Program-made: the position numbers and the translations under genes
Assembly (NCBI GenBank): GCA_003339415.1
Contig: PDHQ01000083.1
Location: 73,084-137,083, forward strand
Source: Ophiocordyceps camponoti-saundersi (nom. inval.)
Lineage: Eukaryota; Ascomycota; Sordariomycetes; Hypocreales; Ophiocordycipitaceae
Length of the DNA stretch: 64,000 bases
Reading direction: 5' to 3'
Notes under the pieces: generated by a model
What the model was told of the DNA's origin: nothing
The model's input: only the letters and a program-made list of their open reading frames with translations
Databases searched by the model: none
Shown here: positions 33,304 through 44,938 of the stretch, in pieces
Position numbering within the stretch: position 1 is the stretch's first letter
Layout of the letters: the number at the start of each line of letters is the position of its first letter

Positions 33304-35176
33304 ATGTCACTCCACGTCCAAGACCAGACGCGGAGCCGATCCAGGTCTCGCGAGCGCCGACCCCGTGATTACGATGACGACGGCTACGCTCCGGCTCACG
33401 GACGGGGAGGGTCTTCATCGACCGGGGGATACGGCCGTGAAGATTCATACGCCATGTCCGACCAGATGCTAAAGTTCCTACCGCAAAAGTATAGTCGAAA
33501 CAGCAAGTACAAGGAACGCGATGATCAGGATCTCGCCTACGGATCTATGCCTCCCCCGCCTGTTGCTTCTTCTTCTGCTGCTCCGTCTTCTTCGACTCGC
33601 TACTACGAAGCTCAGAGGGAGTCGTATTACAGGACCGTTGAAAAAAGCGGCGGCTCTAGACGTGAAAGAGAAAGGTCCGAGGAACGGCTTCGTCCGGTTG
33701 AACACGGTCGTAGTCGAGAACGGGATCGGTCCAGTCTGGGTGTTGATTCGGGACCGAGTCGGAATCGGTCTCGGTCCCGGGATGGACGTGATCCTTCTCC
33801 TCGGCCGCCCACATCTCGCATGTCTTCCCTCACGGTGGAAGGGAACAATCGAGGAGCGACGAATAGGCTTTCCGCAGCACCGGCCTCGCCTCTTCTTGAA
33901 TCCTATCGAGGAACTTATCAAGACTGTTCTCCTATGCCGTCTCCTCTACTACTACCGACCAAAGGCGGCGGTGGCGGCATGGACATGATGGAAGCACTTA
34001 CACCACCACTGGGCTATTACTCAGACGTATCAGAAGACGAAAACAGCAAACGAAGTCGTCGAGCTCGCTTCCACGACCCCCAAGATATAGCCACGACGAT
34101 AGCCCAGGCGCTCCGAGGCGAAGGCCGACCCGACACTCGACCGCTAATCGACATCCTCCCGAGCCTAACTCACGAGCAAGTCCTCGAGCTTCGAACCGAG
34201 TACAAGCGTCTCGTCAAGACGGGCGTCGATCGTAAAGGCGTCAACGTAGCCAAGCATCTGCGCGCCAGACTCAAAGACGACGACGCCGGTCTCGCAAAGG
34301 CTTGTTACGCCGTCGCTCTCGGCCGTTGGGAGAGCGAGGCCTACTGGGCCAACTTCTGGTATCAAGGCGACAAGACTCGGCGCGAGCTGCTGATCGAGGC
34401 TCTCATGGGTCGGACCAACGACGAAGTTCGCTATATCAAGGATGCCTTTTCCGATAAGAAATATGGTGATAGCCTCATCACTTGCATGCGTACCGAACTC
34501 AAGGAGGACAAGTTCAAGAAGGCCGTCTTGCTCGTTTTGGACGAATGTCGCATGGACGACTTTGACTCCTATGGTCGTCGCATCCCCTTGGATCATGACC
34601 TGGTCGACGAGGATGTTGCCGACTTGAGACGCGCTGTCAAGGCCGATAAAGGCGGTGAGAGCGCCATGATTGATATCGTCGTCAGACGGAACCATGATCA
34701 TCTCAGGGCCATCCTGGGCGAGTATGAGCATCGCTATCGCACCAACTTTGCGCGAGAGGCTCTCAAACGCAGCGGTAACCTCGTTGTGAGTCTGATAGTG
34801 TCGTTTCCCTTTTCAGTGACACCTCAATGCTGACTCTTTTCCTCTTTTCCCCTGCTAAAAGGGCGAACTCCTCGCCCACATCCTCAACGGCGTCATCAAC
34901 CGCCCCGTACGTGACGCTCTTCTCCTCCATCACGCCCTCAACGCTTCTCGCAAGGACGATCTTCGCCGTGAGCTGCTCATCTCACGCCTCGTCCGCTTCC
35001 ACTGGGATCCGGCTCATATGCAGGCCGTCCGAAGGGCCTTTCGCGATCGTTACGGCAAGGACCTCGGCGATGCTATTCGCGACGCCGTCTCCGGGCCGCT
35101 TGGTCGCTTCTGCGCTGGCCTCTGCATCGCCCGTGTGCCCAATGACGTGCGCCGAGTCGAGAGGTTGCATCACTGA
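33304..35176 (+). CDS. Annexin with a long disordered N-terminal region
   Basis: Two exons, 33304-34785 and 34862-35176, giving ~598 aa. The first ~270 residues are Arg/Ser/Asp-rich and disordered, with RS-like dipeptides (RSRSRSRERR). The annexin core begins near KRSRRARFHDPQDIATTIAQAL and runs as four ~70-residue helical repeats; repeat features are DTRPLIDILPSLTHEQVLELRTEY, then DRRELLIEALMGRTNDEV-type helices (here TRRELLIEALMGR). Annexins bind acidic phospholipids in a calcium-dependent way. Type 2 calcium loops (GxGT...D/E) are not obvious here, as in several divergent fungal annexins, so calcium dependence is uncertain. The gene is convergent with NEMF/Tae2, 212 bp apart. Confidence 0.85.
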
Positions 35177-35388
35177 TTTATTGACCATATAGACGAGAAC
35201 ATACATACATCCTTACATATACGAAGTCTGAACGAAGTCATGATTGGACTCTCCCTCCCCTCATTCTTCATATAGATATATGCGTGCTTTTGCATCCATC
35301 TTTGCTGCAAGTGATGAAGATGCTTCTCCCATCATGGTGACGGACGAGTCACTCATCTCAGCTGTAGCATCAAGACCTCTTTGTCGCA

Positions 35389-38300
35389 TCACCGCTTCGA
35401 TCCCTTACCGCCACGCCCCCCCTTACCCTGTCCTCTCGCACCGGCCTTACCCTTGCCGCCTCCGCCTCCTCCTCCGCCGCCCGCCATCATGACCCGTACC
35501 TTGCCGACGGGCACCACGTTAATCACCTCCTCCGGCCTCAGCGCCTTGATAAGCTCTACTTCTCTGGGCCACATCTTTTCTTCGTCCCTCGCAGCCTCGT
35601 CCACGGCACCCTTCCTCGCCGAGTCGGCCCGCCACCGGTCGAGCACCTCCCTGACGGCTTTGCCCTTCTTCGTCGCACCGGGCTGCATCTTGGCCTTGTA
35701 CTTGAATTTGCCTAGCGCACTCCACGGCGCGCACACGGCAATCGCCTCCAGTAGCTCGTCTCCCCCAAGCGGCGTGCCCACCAGCGCGTCGAGATCCGTA
35801 GCCTCAGCTGCCTCGTCCGTCATCATGGTCGTGCGCCGCGCCTGCTCGTGAGCCGCCGTTTCTCTCTGCTGTCGCTGATGTTGCGCCCGCCGCCGCTCTT
35901 TGGCCACCTCGAGCTGCGCCTTGGCTTCGGCTCGTGCCTTGGCTTCGGCTTCGGCTTTTTGTCTACCCGCGGCCGCACCTATGAGTGCCTCGGCTGCCGC
36001 GCGGTCCTCCTCGTCTTGATCTCTGTACTTGTTGGCAATCTTCTTTGCCTTGCCCTTCTGTCCACGTTTAGGGGGCGCTTTGCTGCTGCTAGGCTGCGAT
36101 ATGGTCGAGGTTGCGCAAGACCGATCTGCCGTTGTTTGGTTCTGCCCGTCATCGACTACATCGTTCTGTGAGGCTTCCTCTGTACCCTGTTTTTGCTCCG
36201 AATCGGAGGCGATGGCCAACTGCGAGACACCCACGTCTGACGATTCGCCGGCATCGTCGTTCTCCTCTACTTGGCCGGGCGCCTGAAGAGGATTGTCGCG
36301 GCCAGAAATGTCCTCGTTCTCGTCCTCAGACTGGTGGTCTGACACAGCGTCGTCGGCATCCTCTTTTTGCTTTACCTCCGCTGCCGCCTCGTCTTCGCTT
36401 CCATCAAGGAGCTCGTCGTCCGAGGCCGGCTTTGGCTCTTCCGGGTCCGTTTGACTCGCCTCCAAAGCAGCAGGTTCATCGTGCCGTCGATGTTTCACGT
36501 GCCGATCCTTGCTCGCTTCGCTAACCTTGAACATGATGCCGAAGCCGAGCAGAAGCTGTGCTGGCGGCAAATGGTTCTTCTTTCCTTGCACCATAAAGCT
36601 CCCCTCCGGCAGAAACTCGCCCGTTGGGGCCGACTTGGATACCTGGTCGGCCTTGACCCACCAGGCGCCCATGCCGGCCTTGGAGTCCCACGCATCGGAA
36701 GAACAGACGGCGAGCGAGCCGGCCTGGGACAGTGTCGCCGGTGGTATCGGCGCCTCCGGCGTCTTGGGATTGTTCTTGATGATGACCATGGACGCTCCGC
36801 GCAGGTCAGCGTGACAGTAGACGTCGCCTTTGCGCAGAAACTTGCGATAAAGCATCTCGTTCTGCGCCGCGTCCTTGCCGCCGAGCACCAGGTACCCGTC
36901 AGACGAGACGAACCAGGTAAACTTCTCAAACCACATCTGTTGACGGATAGGTTGGAGCAGCGCCTTTTCCTGTTTTAATCCCTTCTTGAGATCTTGAGTA
37001 ATCTTTTGCTCAGCGTTTTTCAACGCTTTTGCCGCTTGCAACTGCGTCTTTTCCTCCTTGGCAGCAGCCGAGCGCCTCTGATCGTAGTATTCTCTCGCGT
37101 TGCTCCAGGGGCTGATGCCGAGATTGATTTCCACGGAAAGGCTCTTTTCTGCTTGCATAGCCTTTTGCAAGTTTGGTGCAGCGGACTCGCCATCCGAGTC
37201 GCTGTCGTCCGTTTCGAATGGGTCTGGCTCTTCATCATCGTCAGCTTCTTCCTCGGCCAGCCGAAGAGTCATCATGTTTTCGGCAAGATTGAGTGGAAGC
37301 ACAATGATCTCGGCAACGGGATTCTTCTTCTTCTGCTCCCTCTCAACCAGTTTTCCAACGTCTATCCAGTCCATGCCCTGGGCCAGCAGGCCATTGACAG
37401 CGTCCATGGCTTCTTGCACGCGCTCGACATTGGCCTCGATAGCCGCAGCCCGGCGATGGTTGACGGACTGCGCCTCCTGAAGGCCTTCCAACCGCTTGGC
37501 TTGATCTTGCTTGGCGGCCTCGAGCTTTCGCCTCGCCGTCTCTTGCCGCTGAGTCAGACGACTTTCAAGCTTTTGACCTTCGAGCGAGGAGAAGAACTCG
37601 TCCACCGTCTGGTTATAGCCGGAAAATTCGAGAACTTTGACAGCCGGGTCGCTTCCCAACACGGTTGGAATGAAGGGGTGGAAGTCGTCGTAGAGGAGAT
37701 CTTCTCTCTTCGTCGAAGCATCATCTGTACTCGCTTGCTTATCTTTGCGTTTGGCGAATATATAGCCTGTACAGACAGACGAAGATGTGATTTCTTGAAT
37801 CTTCTCACGTGCCTCCGTCAAGAGTTGAACCAGCTTATCTAGAAGCTCATCACTTTGCAGTATCTGCTCAGGCTTGGCCGCCAGATCGAAGCCGTTGGAT
37901 CGGAGGGTATGATCGACCATGACTGGAGGTATCTCGGTTATGGAAATGGCGAGGCTTTTTCTCAAGTTAGCCATCGATTTTCCTTTGGGTTTCTCCACAG
38001 CTTCGTGGGCGGCAGCCCGTTCTACGGAAGTTTCCAATGCCAACCGGACTCGTTGTTTAGACAAGGCCGGAATGACCGGGTAGTTTTGCCGGTTATCCAG
38101 CGAGTACTTGAGGCCGACCCTCTGCGGCTCCTGGCCCACCGCCTCGGCAACATTGCGCGCAATGGTCAAGATGGTCAGATCGGCATCGGTGAGAATGATA
38201 TTGCCGCTCTGGCATTCACATTAGCTTGGGGCTGAAAAGCTGCCAGTCGAGAAGAGATGGGCTTACAGCAAAGAACTCGAGGAACAAGCGATACTGTCCA

Positions 38301-38678
38301 TCACTGAACTGGAATTTGAGCACTCTGTCGGTCCCTATCTGGGTAACCGACGTAACCCGTCTCGTTTTGAGAAACTTGCGCAGCTGGGCAACGAAAGCCG
38401 AGGGGGCAGCGGCGGTTGTTCGGGCAAAATCGGTCAGGTGGCATCGAAAGCCCGAGTCGATGACAAGCTGTTTTTTGCTATCGGGTTTTGCGAACTTGAA
38501 GAGCAGGATCTTGGATGATAGGTCATAGATGTTGGACACTCGCAGCGTCACCAAGTCCTGGTTGAGCTCATGGGCAATGACCTGTATCGTGTGCGATCAG
38601 TAGCTTGTACACACACATATCGAGACGATTGGTCGACCAAGGTACCTTGACGTCTAGAGACGAGAACCGTTGCTTCAT
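35389..38678 (-). CDS. NEMF/Tae2 (Rqc2) ribosome quality-control factor
   Basis: Binds stalled 60S subunits with peptidyl-tRNA, recruits the Ltn1 ligase and, in yeast Rqc2, adds C-terminal Ala/Thr tails. Three exons on the minus strand: 38678-38646, 38581-38267 and 38208-35389, giving ~1055 aa, the family's usual size. Start MKQRFSSLDVK is the near-invariant NFACT N-terminus. Asp9 and the Asp-Arg pair at ~96-97 (GTDRVLKF) match the yeast D9, D98 and R99 needed for tailing. A long coiled coil fills ~430-560 in part. The NFACT-R domain has GDVYCHADLRGASMVIIKN. The C-terminal third is acidic then Lys/Ala-rich and ends in a Gly/Lys tail. The first exon has only eleven codons. Confidence 0.96.
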
Positions 38679-39950
38679 ATTTCCGTATCTGAGGCGCACA
38701 ATTTGAGGCGGCGCGGATAATTCGTACGGCGGGGCATCGCGGGCGGGCCTGGTGGTGACGGCATCGGTCACGTGACGCTTGCTATAGGGTTTCTCACTCC
38801 GTAGGGGTGCCTAAAAATAGGGCAATGACTGTCTACGGACGTCCGTACGGGATACAGTGCATCGCGATTGTAATGCCTCAACCTCCAACCCCAACCCCAG
38901 GCGAAAGCGGAGTTAAATAAGAGACGATTGCCGACCCTTTTTCTTCTGCCTGCTTGGCATTTACGACGTCAGACCCAGAGACGGCGGTCTGGCCAGAAAG
39001 TCAATGGACCCATGGATCCGGCGGTGATAAAAAGCCGGGCAAAGAGAAAAAGCAACAGCCTCTACAGGGGATGATGCGCTGTCGAACCCATCCATCCACT
39101 CACGCCCTCCGTGGGACACAGATGAGCTACAGGCCAACGCTCAGGCCGCGGGCGAGCTACTGCACGGCACCAGGGTCCCCGACATGTTGTCACAGCAACC
39201 TGCTTTCCAGAGCATCATAATCACACAGTAGAGGACCTACCAAAGTTGAAGTATGACAGACGCACAATTGCAGCCCAAGTGGATTGCTGTCCAATGATAC
39301 GACGACGCGCTTCGTCAGAAACAACCCCCAGCTGTCCAGCCACCGTCGGGCAGACATCCGGCACCGTGTCGATGTCACCAGAGGTGGACGAGAGAGCTGC
39401 CTGCATCCTGCAGCGCCACCAGACCGGCAATCCAATGGTCGCCCTCCACGATGCCACGGCCTCCGGCTACGTACAACATACAACAGACATTGTACGATGA
39501 ATTGATGTGCGGAACATGCGTATGTATGTATGTTTGTACATACATACATCACAGCTCGGCAGGAGGAGATGAATCAGAGAGACAACCAACAGAGGCGTCA
39601 CAAGAGAAGCCATCTCCTGACGACTGTCCGAACCAGGCAATCGGTGCCATGACTTGTTTCGGCTTGAGCTCCTCCACGGATCCGCTACGCTCCCGCATCC
39701 AATGGGGCTGCGGGTCGACGGGAGGGGCTGGCGAGGTTGGGCCGTCTCTGCTGATAACGACCAGGTTGGAAGCTGCGCCGAGGCGCTCAGGGTTGGTGCT
39801 GAGGTGGAGTCGAGCTGCACAGCTTGCAGATGGCTATGCCGCTTCGGACGTCTGTAAACAAAGAGAGGCCGGTCAACACGAGCGGTTAATAGATACACCC
39901 TGCACAGCAGTGAAAAGGTCCTCCAATGGTCGCTCACTCGTCCGCCCCCT

Positions 39951-40022
<72 letters not shown>

Positions 40023-40144
40023 ACCCCCCCCCCCCCCCCCCCGCCCCCCCCCCCCCNNNNNNNNNNTTCTGTTAAAAAAAGGAGGGGCGGGCCATCCGGG
40101 GGGTTAGAAAAAGCCCCCCCCCCGGCCAGAAAAGGTCCTCCCCA

Positions 40145-40193
<49 letters not shown>

Positions 40194-40447
40194 TCTTCAA
40201 AACCCATCCCGCTTCCTCCTCTCCTCCAATAACCTTCATCCACGCCCAATCTGCCAGACGAGAAAGCAACAGAGAAAGAAAGAAAAAAAGGTCTTGCTAG
40301 CCCGGGTGTTTCCCCTCTTCTCCTTTCTCCTTCTCTCCCCTTCTCCCCTTCTCCTCTTCTTTTCTCTTCGACTTTTGTTTCCTTCAGGAACAGAAGCCAG
40401 AGAATCCTTCTTATCTTCCTTTCGTTCACGAGCGGAAGGTTGTATGA
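38679..40447. other. Divergent intergenic region between NEMF/Tae2 and HEX-1, with assembly gap 3
   Basis: A GGTCACGTGACG element with a CACGTG core at 38769-38774 lies ~91 bp upstream of the Tae2 ATG. The rest has GTAT/ACAT repeats near 39520-39550, a ~100-bp C homopolymer (39954-40056), ten N, more C runs to 40192 and a CT-rich stretch to 40390. No convincing gene, although an upstream 5' exon of HEX-1 may be hidden here. Confidence 0.6.
40057..40066. other. Assembly gap 3 (10 N) within C homopolymers
   Basis: Ten N follow ~100 nearly pure C and precede a second C run (~40146-40192). The gap is upstream of HEX-1. Confidence 0.95.
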
Positions 40448-41237
40448 GAAGATTCTCTCGCGCCATCAAAAGTCGTCAATCTGGACTTTGAGGCTCGCGT
40501 CCCCGTGCCCTTTAGCATCTTCCCATCAACATATCGCGACGGCGAGTCGCAGACAACGACACAGACGCACGAGGAGGTTGATATTCAACTCCCCACCAAG
40601 CAGCCAGCCGGACGGGAAGGTCAATACTCTTCTTACAGCGCCAAAGTCGATCTCCCCCCCAGCGGAGAGAAGCGGTACAGCGAAGAAGAGGTCCATATCA
40701 CACGTGAAGAAGAGCGTTACCGCCGTCCCGGTTTCCACCACGAGCATTTCGTCAAAGAGGAGCACCGGTAAGGTTTTCCTCTGTGTCGTATTGTTCCTTT
40801 TGACCCAAACCTTGCCGTGTTGTGAGAGGTCAGCTCCGCGGTGATTTCAACTGACAGAAAACACAGGCCAGCACGCAGCGAGTACAGCGAGACCCAGGTC
40901 GAAGTCGACACTCATCGCCCTCAGTACCAGAGCCCCATCGACATTGCAGAGCGTGAGTACCGAGAGCGCTTCCGCCCTCAGTATCAGACCACTGTAGAGA
41001 CCCCTCCTCGGCCCCAGTATCAAGCCGAGAGCGTCAAGGTCAACGAGTACACCGTTGACGGACGACCTTGCCAATCGACGCACAAGGAGGAAGTCAAGGT
41101 CAGCCAATACACGGTTGACGGACAGTCTTGCCGGCCCGGTTATAAACAGGAAGCTCGAGTGTGTGAAGACACTGTCGAGCCCGTACGCTTTACTCGCGCT
41201 CACCAAAAGGCTAACATGGGATATTACGACGAAGACG
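40448..41237 (+). CDS. 5' in-frame extension of HEX-1 (long-isoform exons; 5' end undetermined)
   Basis: Frame is open from 40448 (TGA at 40445-40447) through DSLAPSKVVNLDFEARVPVPF to a donor at 40768, and joins in phase to a second exon, 40858-41237, which runs into the MGYYDEDG start of HEX-1. The encoded ~215 residues are charged and repetitive: RPQYQ occurs three times, and a YTVDG[RQ].C unit occurs twice about 20 residues apart. No ATG is available in the first exon, so an exon further 5', perhaps near the assembly gap, or a non-AUG start is required. Long HEX-1 isoforms from alternative 5' exons are known in other ascomycetes; alternatively this may be 5' UTR. Confidence 0.5.
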
Positions 41238-41930
41238 GTAAGTCGTATTCTTTCCCCCTCCCTTTAAACTGGGTCATCCCGGACCCAGAAGACGGCTCCT
41301 GAGACTGAGGCATCACGAGAAAAAGGCCACTATCACTCTTTCCGTCACGGCATGCACAAGCTTGCCGATAAGATTGCTCACCCACACAGTCATCGAGAAC
41401 CTGAGATGGAGGGAGGCGGCTCGGCCAAGTACGGACGATCGTGCGGCGGAGGAGGAGGTGGTGGTGATTCGGGAGACTCGTATCTGCCCAATACCGTGAC
41501 GATTCCCTGCCACCACATCCGCCTCGGAGATTTCCTGATGCTACAGGGTCGTCCGTGCCAGGTGATTCGCATCTCAACGTCGCCGGCCACGGGTCAGTAC
41601 CGCTACCTTGGCGTGGACCTCTTCACCAAGCAGTTGCACGAGGAGTCGTCCTTCATCTCGAACCCGGCGCCCAGCGTGGTCGTTCAGACGATGCTGGGCC
41701 CCGTCTTTAAGCAGTACCGCGTCCTCGACATGTCAGACGGCATGGTCGTGGCCATGACGGAGACGGGCGATGTCAAGCAGGGCCTTCCCGTCATCGACCA
41801 GTCCAATCTCTGGAGCCGTCTCAACAACGCCTTTGAGTGTGGTCGCGGCAGCGTGCGTGTGCTTGTGCTTAACGATGGCGGCCGCGAGCTTGCCGTCGAC
41901 ATGAAGGTCATCCACGGCTCACGCCTCTAG
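41216..41930 (+). CDS. hex1: Woronin body major protein HEX-1
   Basis: Self-assembling peroxisomal protein that forms the crystalline Woronin body core and plugs septal pores after wounding; it is specific to Pezizomycotina. The short form uses exons 41216-41237 and 41326-41930 and gives ~208 aa, starting MGYYDEDG|HYHSFRHG. The second exon has a His- and Gly-rich variable part, then the conserved eIF5A-like double beta-barrel beginning TVTIPCHHIRLGDFLML and containing YRYLGVDLFTKQLHEE and TETGDVKQGLPVIDQ. The C-terminal SRL is a PTS1 peroxisome import signal. The gene resembles short hypocrealean HEX-1 forms more than the 176-aa Neurospora one. Confidence 0.97.
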
Positions 41931-42669
41931 AGGATGGGGGACTTCTTCCCGGGCGGACACATGACGGTAAAGGGAGGGTGGAAGGTCATGGGGACCGTAT
42001 CAGGTGTACCTTTCTATGAGCAGAGATTGGACGGGATCTGTTGTCAATGGTGATGGGGGAGAACGGAGGTCGTAGTGCTTGATGCGACGCGCCCCTTGGT
42101 TTTACTCGGGCATAGCAAGAGTCGCACCACTAGGGCTATCTGAATCGTGTCTCGGCCCGCGTGCAATGGGATAGCATATATATATATAGTATGTGTATAG
42201 GTATGTATGTGAGCGTGTGTGAGTGTGAGTGTGAGTGTGTGCGTTCACGTGTTGTATGTATGAGAGAGATGGAGATAAGAGCCCTCACGAGACATCTACG
42301 GCCCTCGGCCCGGAGCCGGTCACGTCCCCGGACCCGATGAGGCAAGTCTTTGGACACTCGTGACCGTGAAAGACGCTCCAGGCAAAAAGGCAAGGTGTTA
42401 TCGAAGGCATCATGTGACTACCAGCGGCAAGGGGATGGAACACGGCTCGGTCTGAAGTAGGGATAGCGTCGCCGTTTTGTCGTTGATCTGAGACACGTTG
42501 GTTGATACCGTTGATAGATAAGACCTAGGGTAGGCTGGTTCGCAGTAAGGGATGGGTGGGTATATAAAGGATGGGAGGGAGAGAGTTGAAGACGCCCCCT
42601 TCGTCGTTTGTCCAGTCTCATACATCTCTTGTGTAACGGTCAGCAGAAAAGATACCTACTTGACGCGCC
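41931..42669. other. HEX-1 3' region and bleomycin hydrolase promoter
   Basis: Holds (TA)n at ~42176-42187, a GTGTGAGTGT-rich tract at ~42210-42240 and a CACGTG core at 42246. No gene seen. Confidence 0.6.
42561..42567 (+). promoter_or_regulatory. TATA box of the bleomycin hydrolase gene
   Basis: TATATAA sits 109 bp upstream of the ATG at 42670, a usual distance for fungal promoters with a short leader. It is the clearest TATA element seen upstream of a gene in this window. Confidence 0.6.
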
Positions 42670-44250
42670 ATGGGAGGCCAGCCGTCCAAGAGCAGCAGCA
42701 TCCCTTCGCGGGAGAGAAAGACGATGGCTACGGCGACGGCGGCGGAGGGCGCATGTCGGGATATGGACAACGTCTACGATGAGAAGAAAGGCCGACGTCC
42801 AGTGGAGGAACGGCCGGCAGAAGAGCTCCCACTGGAGGTTGTGGCAGCACGGCCAGAGCGCATTCTTGAAGATCCCAAGAACCGGTAAGTCTCGTGTTAG
42901 GCAAGGGGGGGGAAAGACCGACGTCACTAAAGGACAACTGGCAGGCTGGCCATGAGGGCTCTCAGCTCGACGAACCCGCAGCAGGTCCTCAGCAGCCCGG
43001 CAGCAAGGGCGGTAGACCAGCAGGTCTTCAACGTCCGGATTCCCTCAGAGGGGGCGCCCATCACGAACCAGCGAAGCAGCGGACGATGCTGGCTCTTCGC
43101 CTCGACCAACGTCTTTCGCATCGCGTTGATGAGCAAGTATCAGCTCGACAAGTTCGAGCTGTCACAAGCTTACCTCTTCTACTGGGACAAGCTGGAAAAG
43201 ACCAATTGGTTCCTCGAACAGGCGCTGGACACGACCGAGGAACCGCTGGACGGGCGCCTGATGCAGACGTTGCTGGGCGATCCCATCTCCGACGGCGGTC
43301 AGTGGGACATGGTGCACAACCTGGTCGACAAGTACGGCCTGGTGCCGCAGTCGCTTTACCCCGACAGCTGGAACGCGCAGAGCTCGGGCACTCTCAACAC
43401 GGTCCTGAAGAATAAGCTGCGCGAGTCGACGTTGCGATTGCGTCGCATGGCGAGAGACGAGGGTGCTAGCGCAGCGGCGCTGAGCGAAGCCAAGAATAAG
43501 ATGGTGGCCGAGGTTCAGCAGGCCTTAACTCTTCTCCTCGGTCCGCCGCCGAGCCCGACCGAGGCCTTCAAGTGGCAATACCAAGACTCTCACGGACGTG
43601 GACACGAGTTGCGCATCAAGCCTCGCGACTTTGCTCGCCAGCTCGACGGCAACGGGCTCCGCATCAGCTCGTCCACCATCGACGGCATGGTCTCCCTCGT
43701 CGACGACCCCCGCCACGAGCCGCTGACTCTGCTGACGGTATCTCGACTCGGAAACGTCGTCGGAGGCCGTCCCGTGCGCTACATCAACGTCCGCATGTCG
43801 ACGATGAAGACGGCGTGCGTGCAGATGCTGCGAGCCGGCCTACCCGTCTTCTTCGGCTGCGACGTCGGCAAGTTCGGCGACCGGTCGTCCGGCATCCTCG
43901 ACCCGGACCTCATCGACTACGCGCTCGGGGGCCTGTCCTCGGACGGCCTGTTGGGCATGAACAAGGCGCAGCGCTTGCGGACGGGCGAGAGCCAGATGAC
44001 GCACGCCATGGTCCTTACAGCCGTTCATATCGATGAGGAATCGGGAGAGCCGACGCGGTGGCGAATCCAGAACAGCTGGGGAAAGGACACGGGCTCCGAG
44101 GGTTGGTACGTCATGTCTGATTCCTGGATGGATGCTTTTGTCTTCCAGGTGGTTGTGGAGAAGCGCTTCTGCAGCGGCGAGGTTCGCAAGGTGTTGGATC
44201 AGGAGCCGGTCGTGCTTCCGCCTTGGGATCCGATGGGGTCGCTGGCTTAG
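42670..44250 (+). CDS. Bleomycin hydrolase, C1B cysteine aminopeptidase
   Basis: Papain-fold cytosolic aminopeptidase that forms a hexameric cage and detoxifies homocysteine thiolactone and bleomycin. Two exons, 42670-42884 and 42945-44250, giving 506 aa. Catalytic residues are Cys ~120 (NQRSSGRCWLFAS), His ~425 (QMTHAMV) and Asn ~448 (RIQNSWG), with spacing close to that of human BLMH. The last residue is Ala, as in enzymes whose C-terminus is trimmed to occupy the active site. The N-terminal ~70 residues are a fungal extension starting MGGQPSKSS, which fits an N-myristoylation signal (Gly2, Ser6, Lys7); that is an inference. AATAAA lies at 44276. Confidence 0.96.
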
Positions 44251-44938
44251 GGAGGTAGAGTTGCTGGTATGAGGGAATAAATTGGCGCTTAGGTAGGAAG
44301 CAATAGGGAGTAGGGAGTGAAAGCCCTTTTTCGTTTGCGATGCCCGACGCGCCACCCCTTTTCTATCTGACCGTGGAGGATAGTCGGGGGGTGGTCACGT
44401 GCATCCCCTTTTCTGCATACAAACGGGCACCAACAACACCTCTCTATTGCCTCTCCCAATATCCCTTTCACTACCAGTACTTAATTCCGTTCCGTTTCCT
44501 GCGCAAACGGCTCGCCTGCGTCGGGTTCCAGCACGGAGGCAGCAGCTGGCAAAGCCCAACGGGAACCCAATGAGCCACTTTCTCTTTGGCAACGCCCAGC
44601 CCCGTATTCGCGGGACGCCATATTACCCCCTACTTATAGATGGAGAGAGCAGCGCGAGACAGGGGCGTTACCGAGCCGAAGCCCTCTCCCTCATGTCCCT
44701 TCAGCTCTTACACCTGATGACGCTGTCGGTAGTAGCCAGCCCCCGATAGTTGCCTACAACCTATACTTGCCTACCGAATACAGAGATATAGTATCGCCAC
44801 GCGCCTCTCTCCCTTCATATCTGACTGTCTCTCTTACTCTCTCTCTCTCCTCTCCCCCCTCCTCTCCCCCCCTCTCCGCCCCTCAACGCTGAGCGTCAGC
44901 CCTTGCCGTCTGTCCTTTCTGTCTCTCTCTTTAGCACC
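44251..44938. other. Intergenic region upstream of the low-complexity protein gene
   Basis: Contains GGTCACGTGC at 44393-44402, and from ~44820 a CT-rich leader up to the ATG. No gene seen. Confidence 0.6.

Noticed and set aside
36994..37842. 282-codon plus-strand frame antisense to NEMF/Tae2
   Set aside because: It lies wholly inside the NFACT coding region on the other strand and has no conserved motif.
39467..40429. 320-codon minus-strand frame spanning assembly gap 3
   Set aside because: It depends on poly-Gly from the C homopolymer and on the arbitrary length of the N gap.
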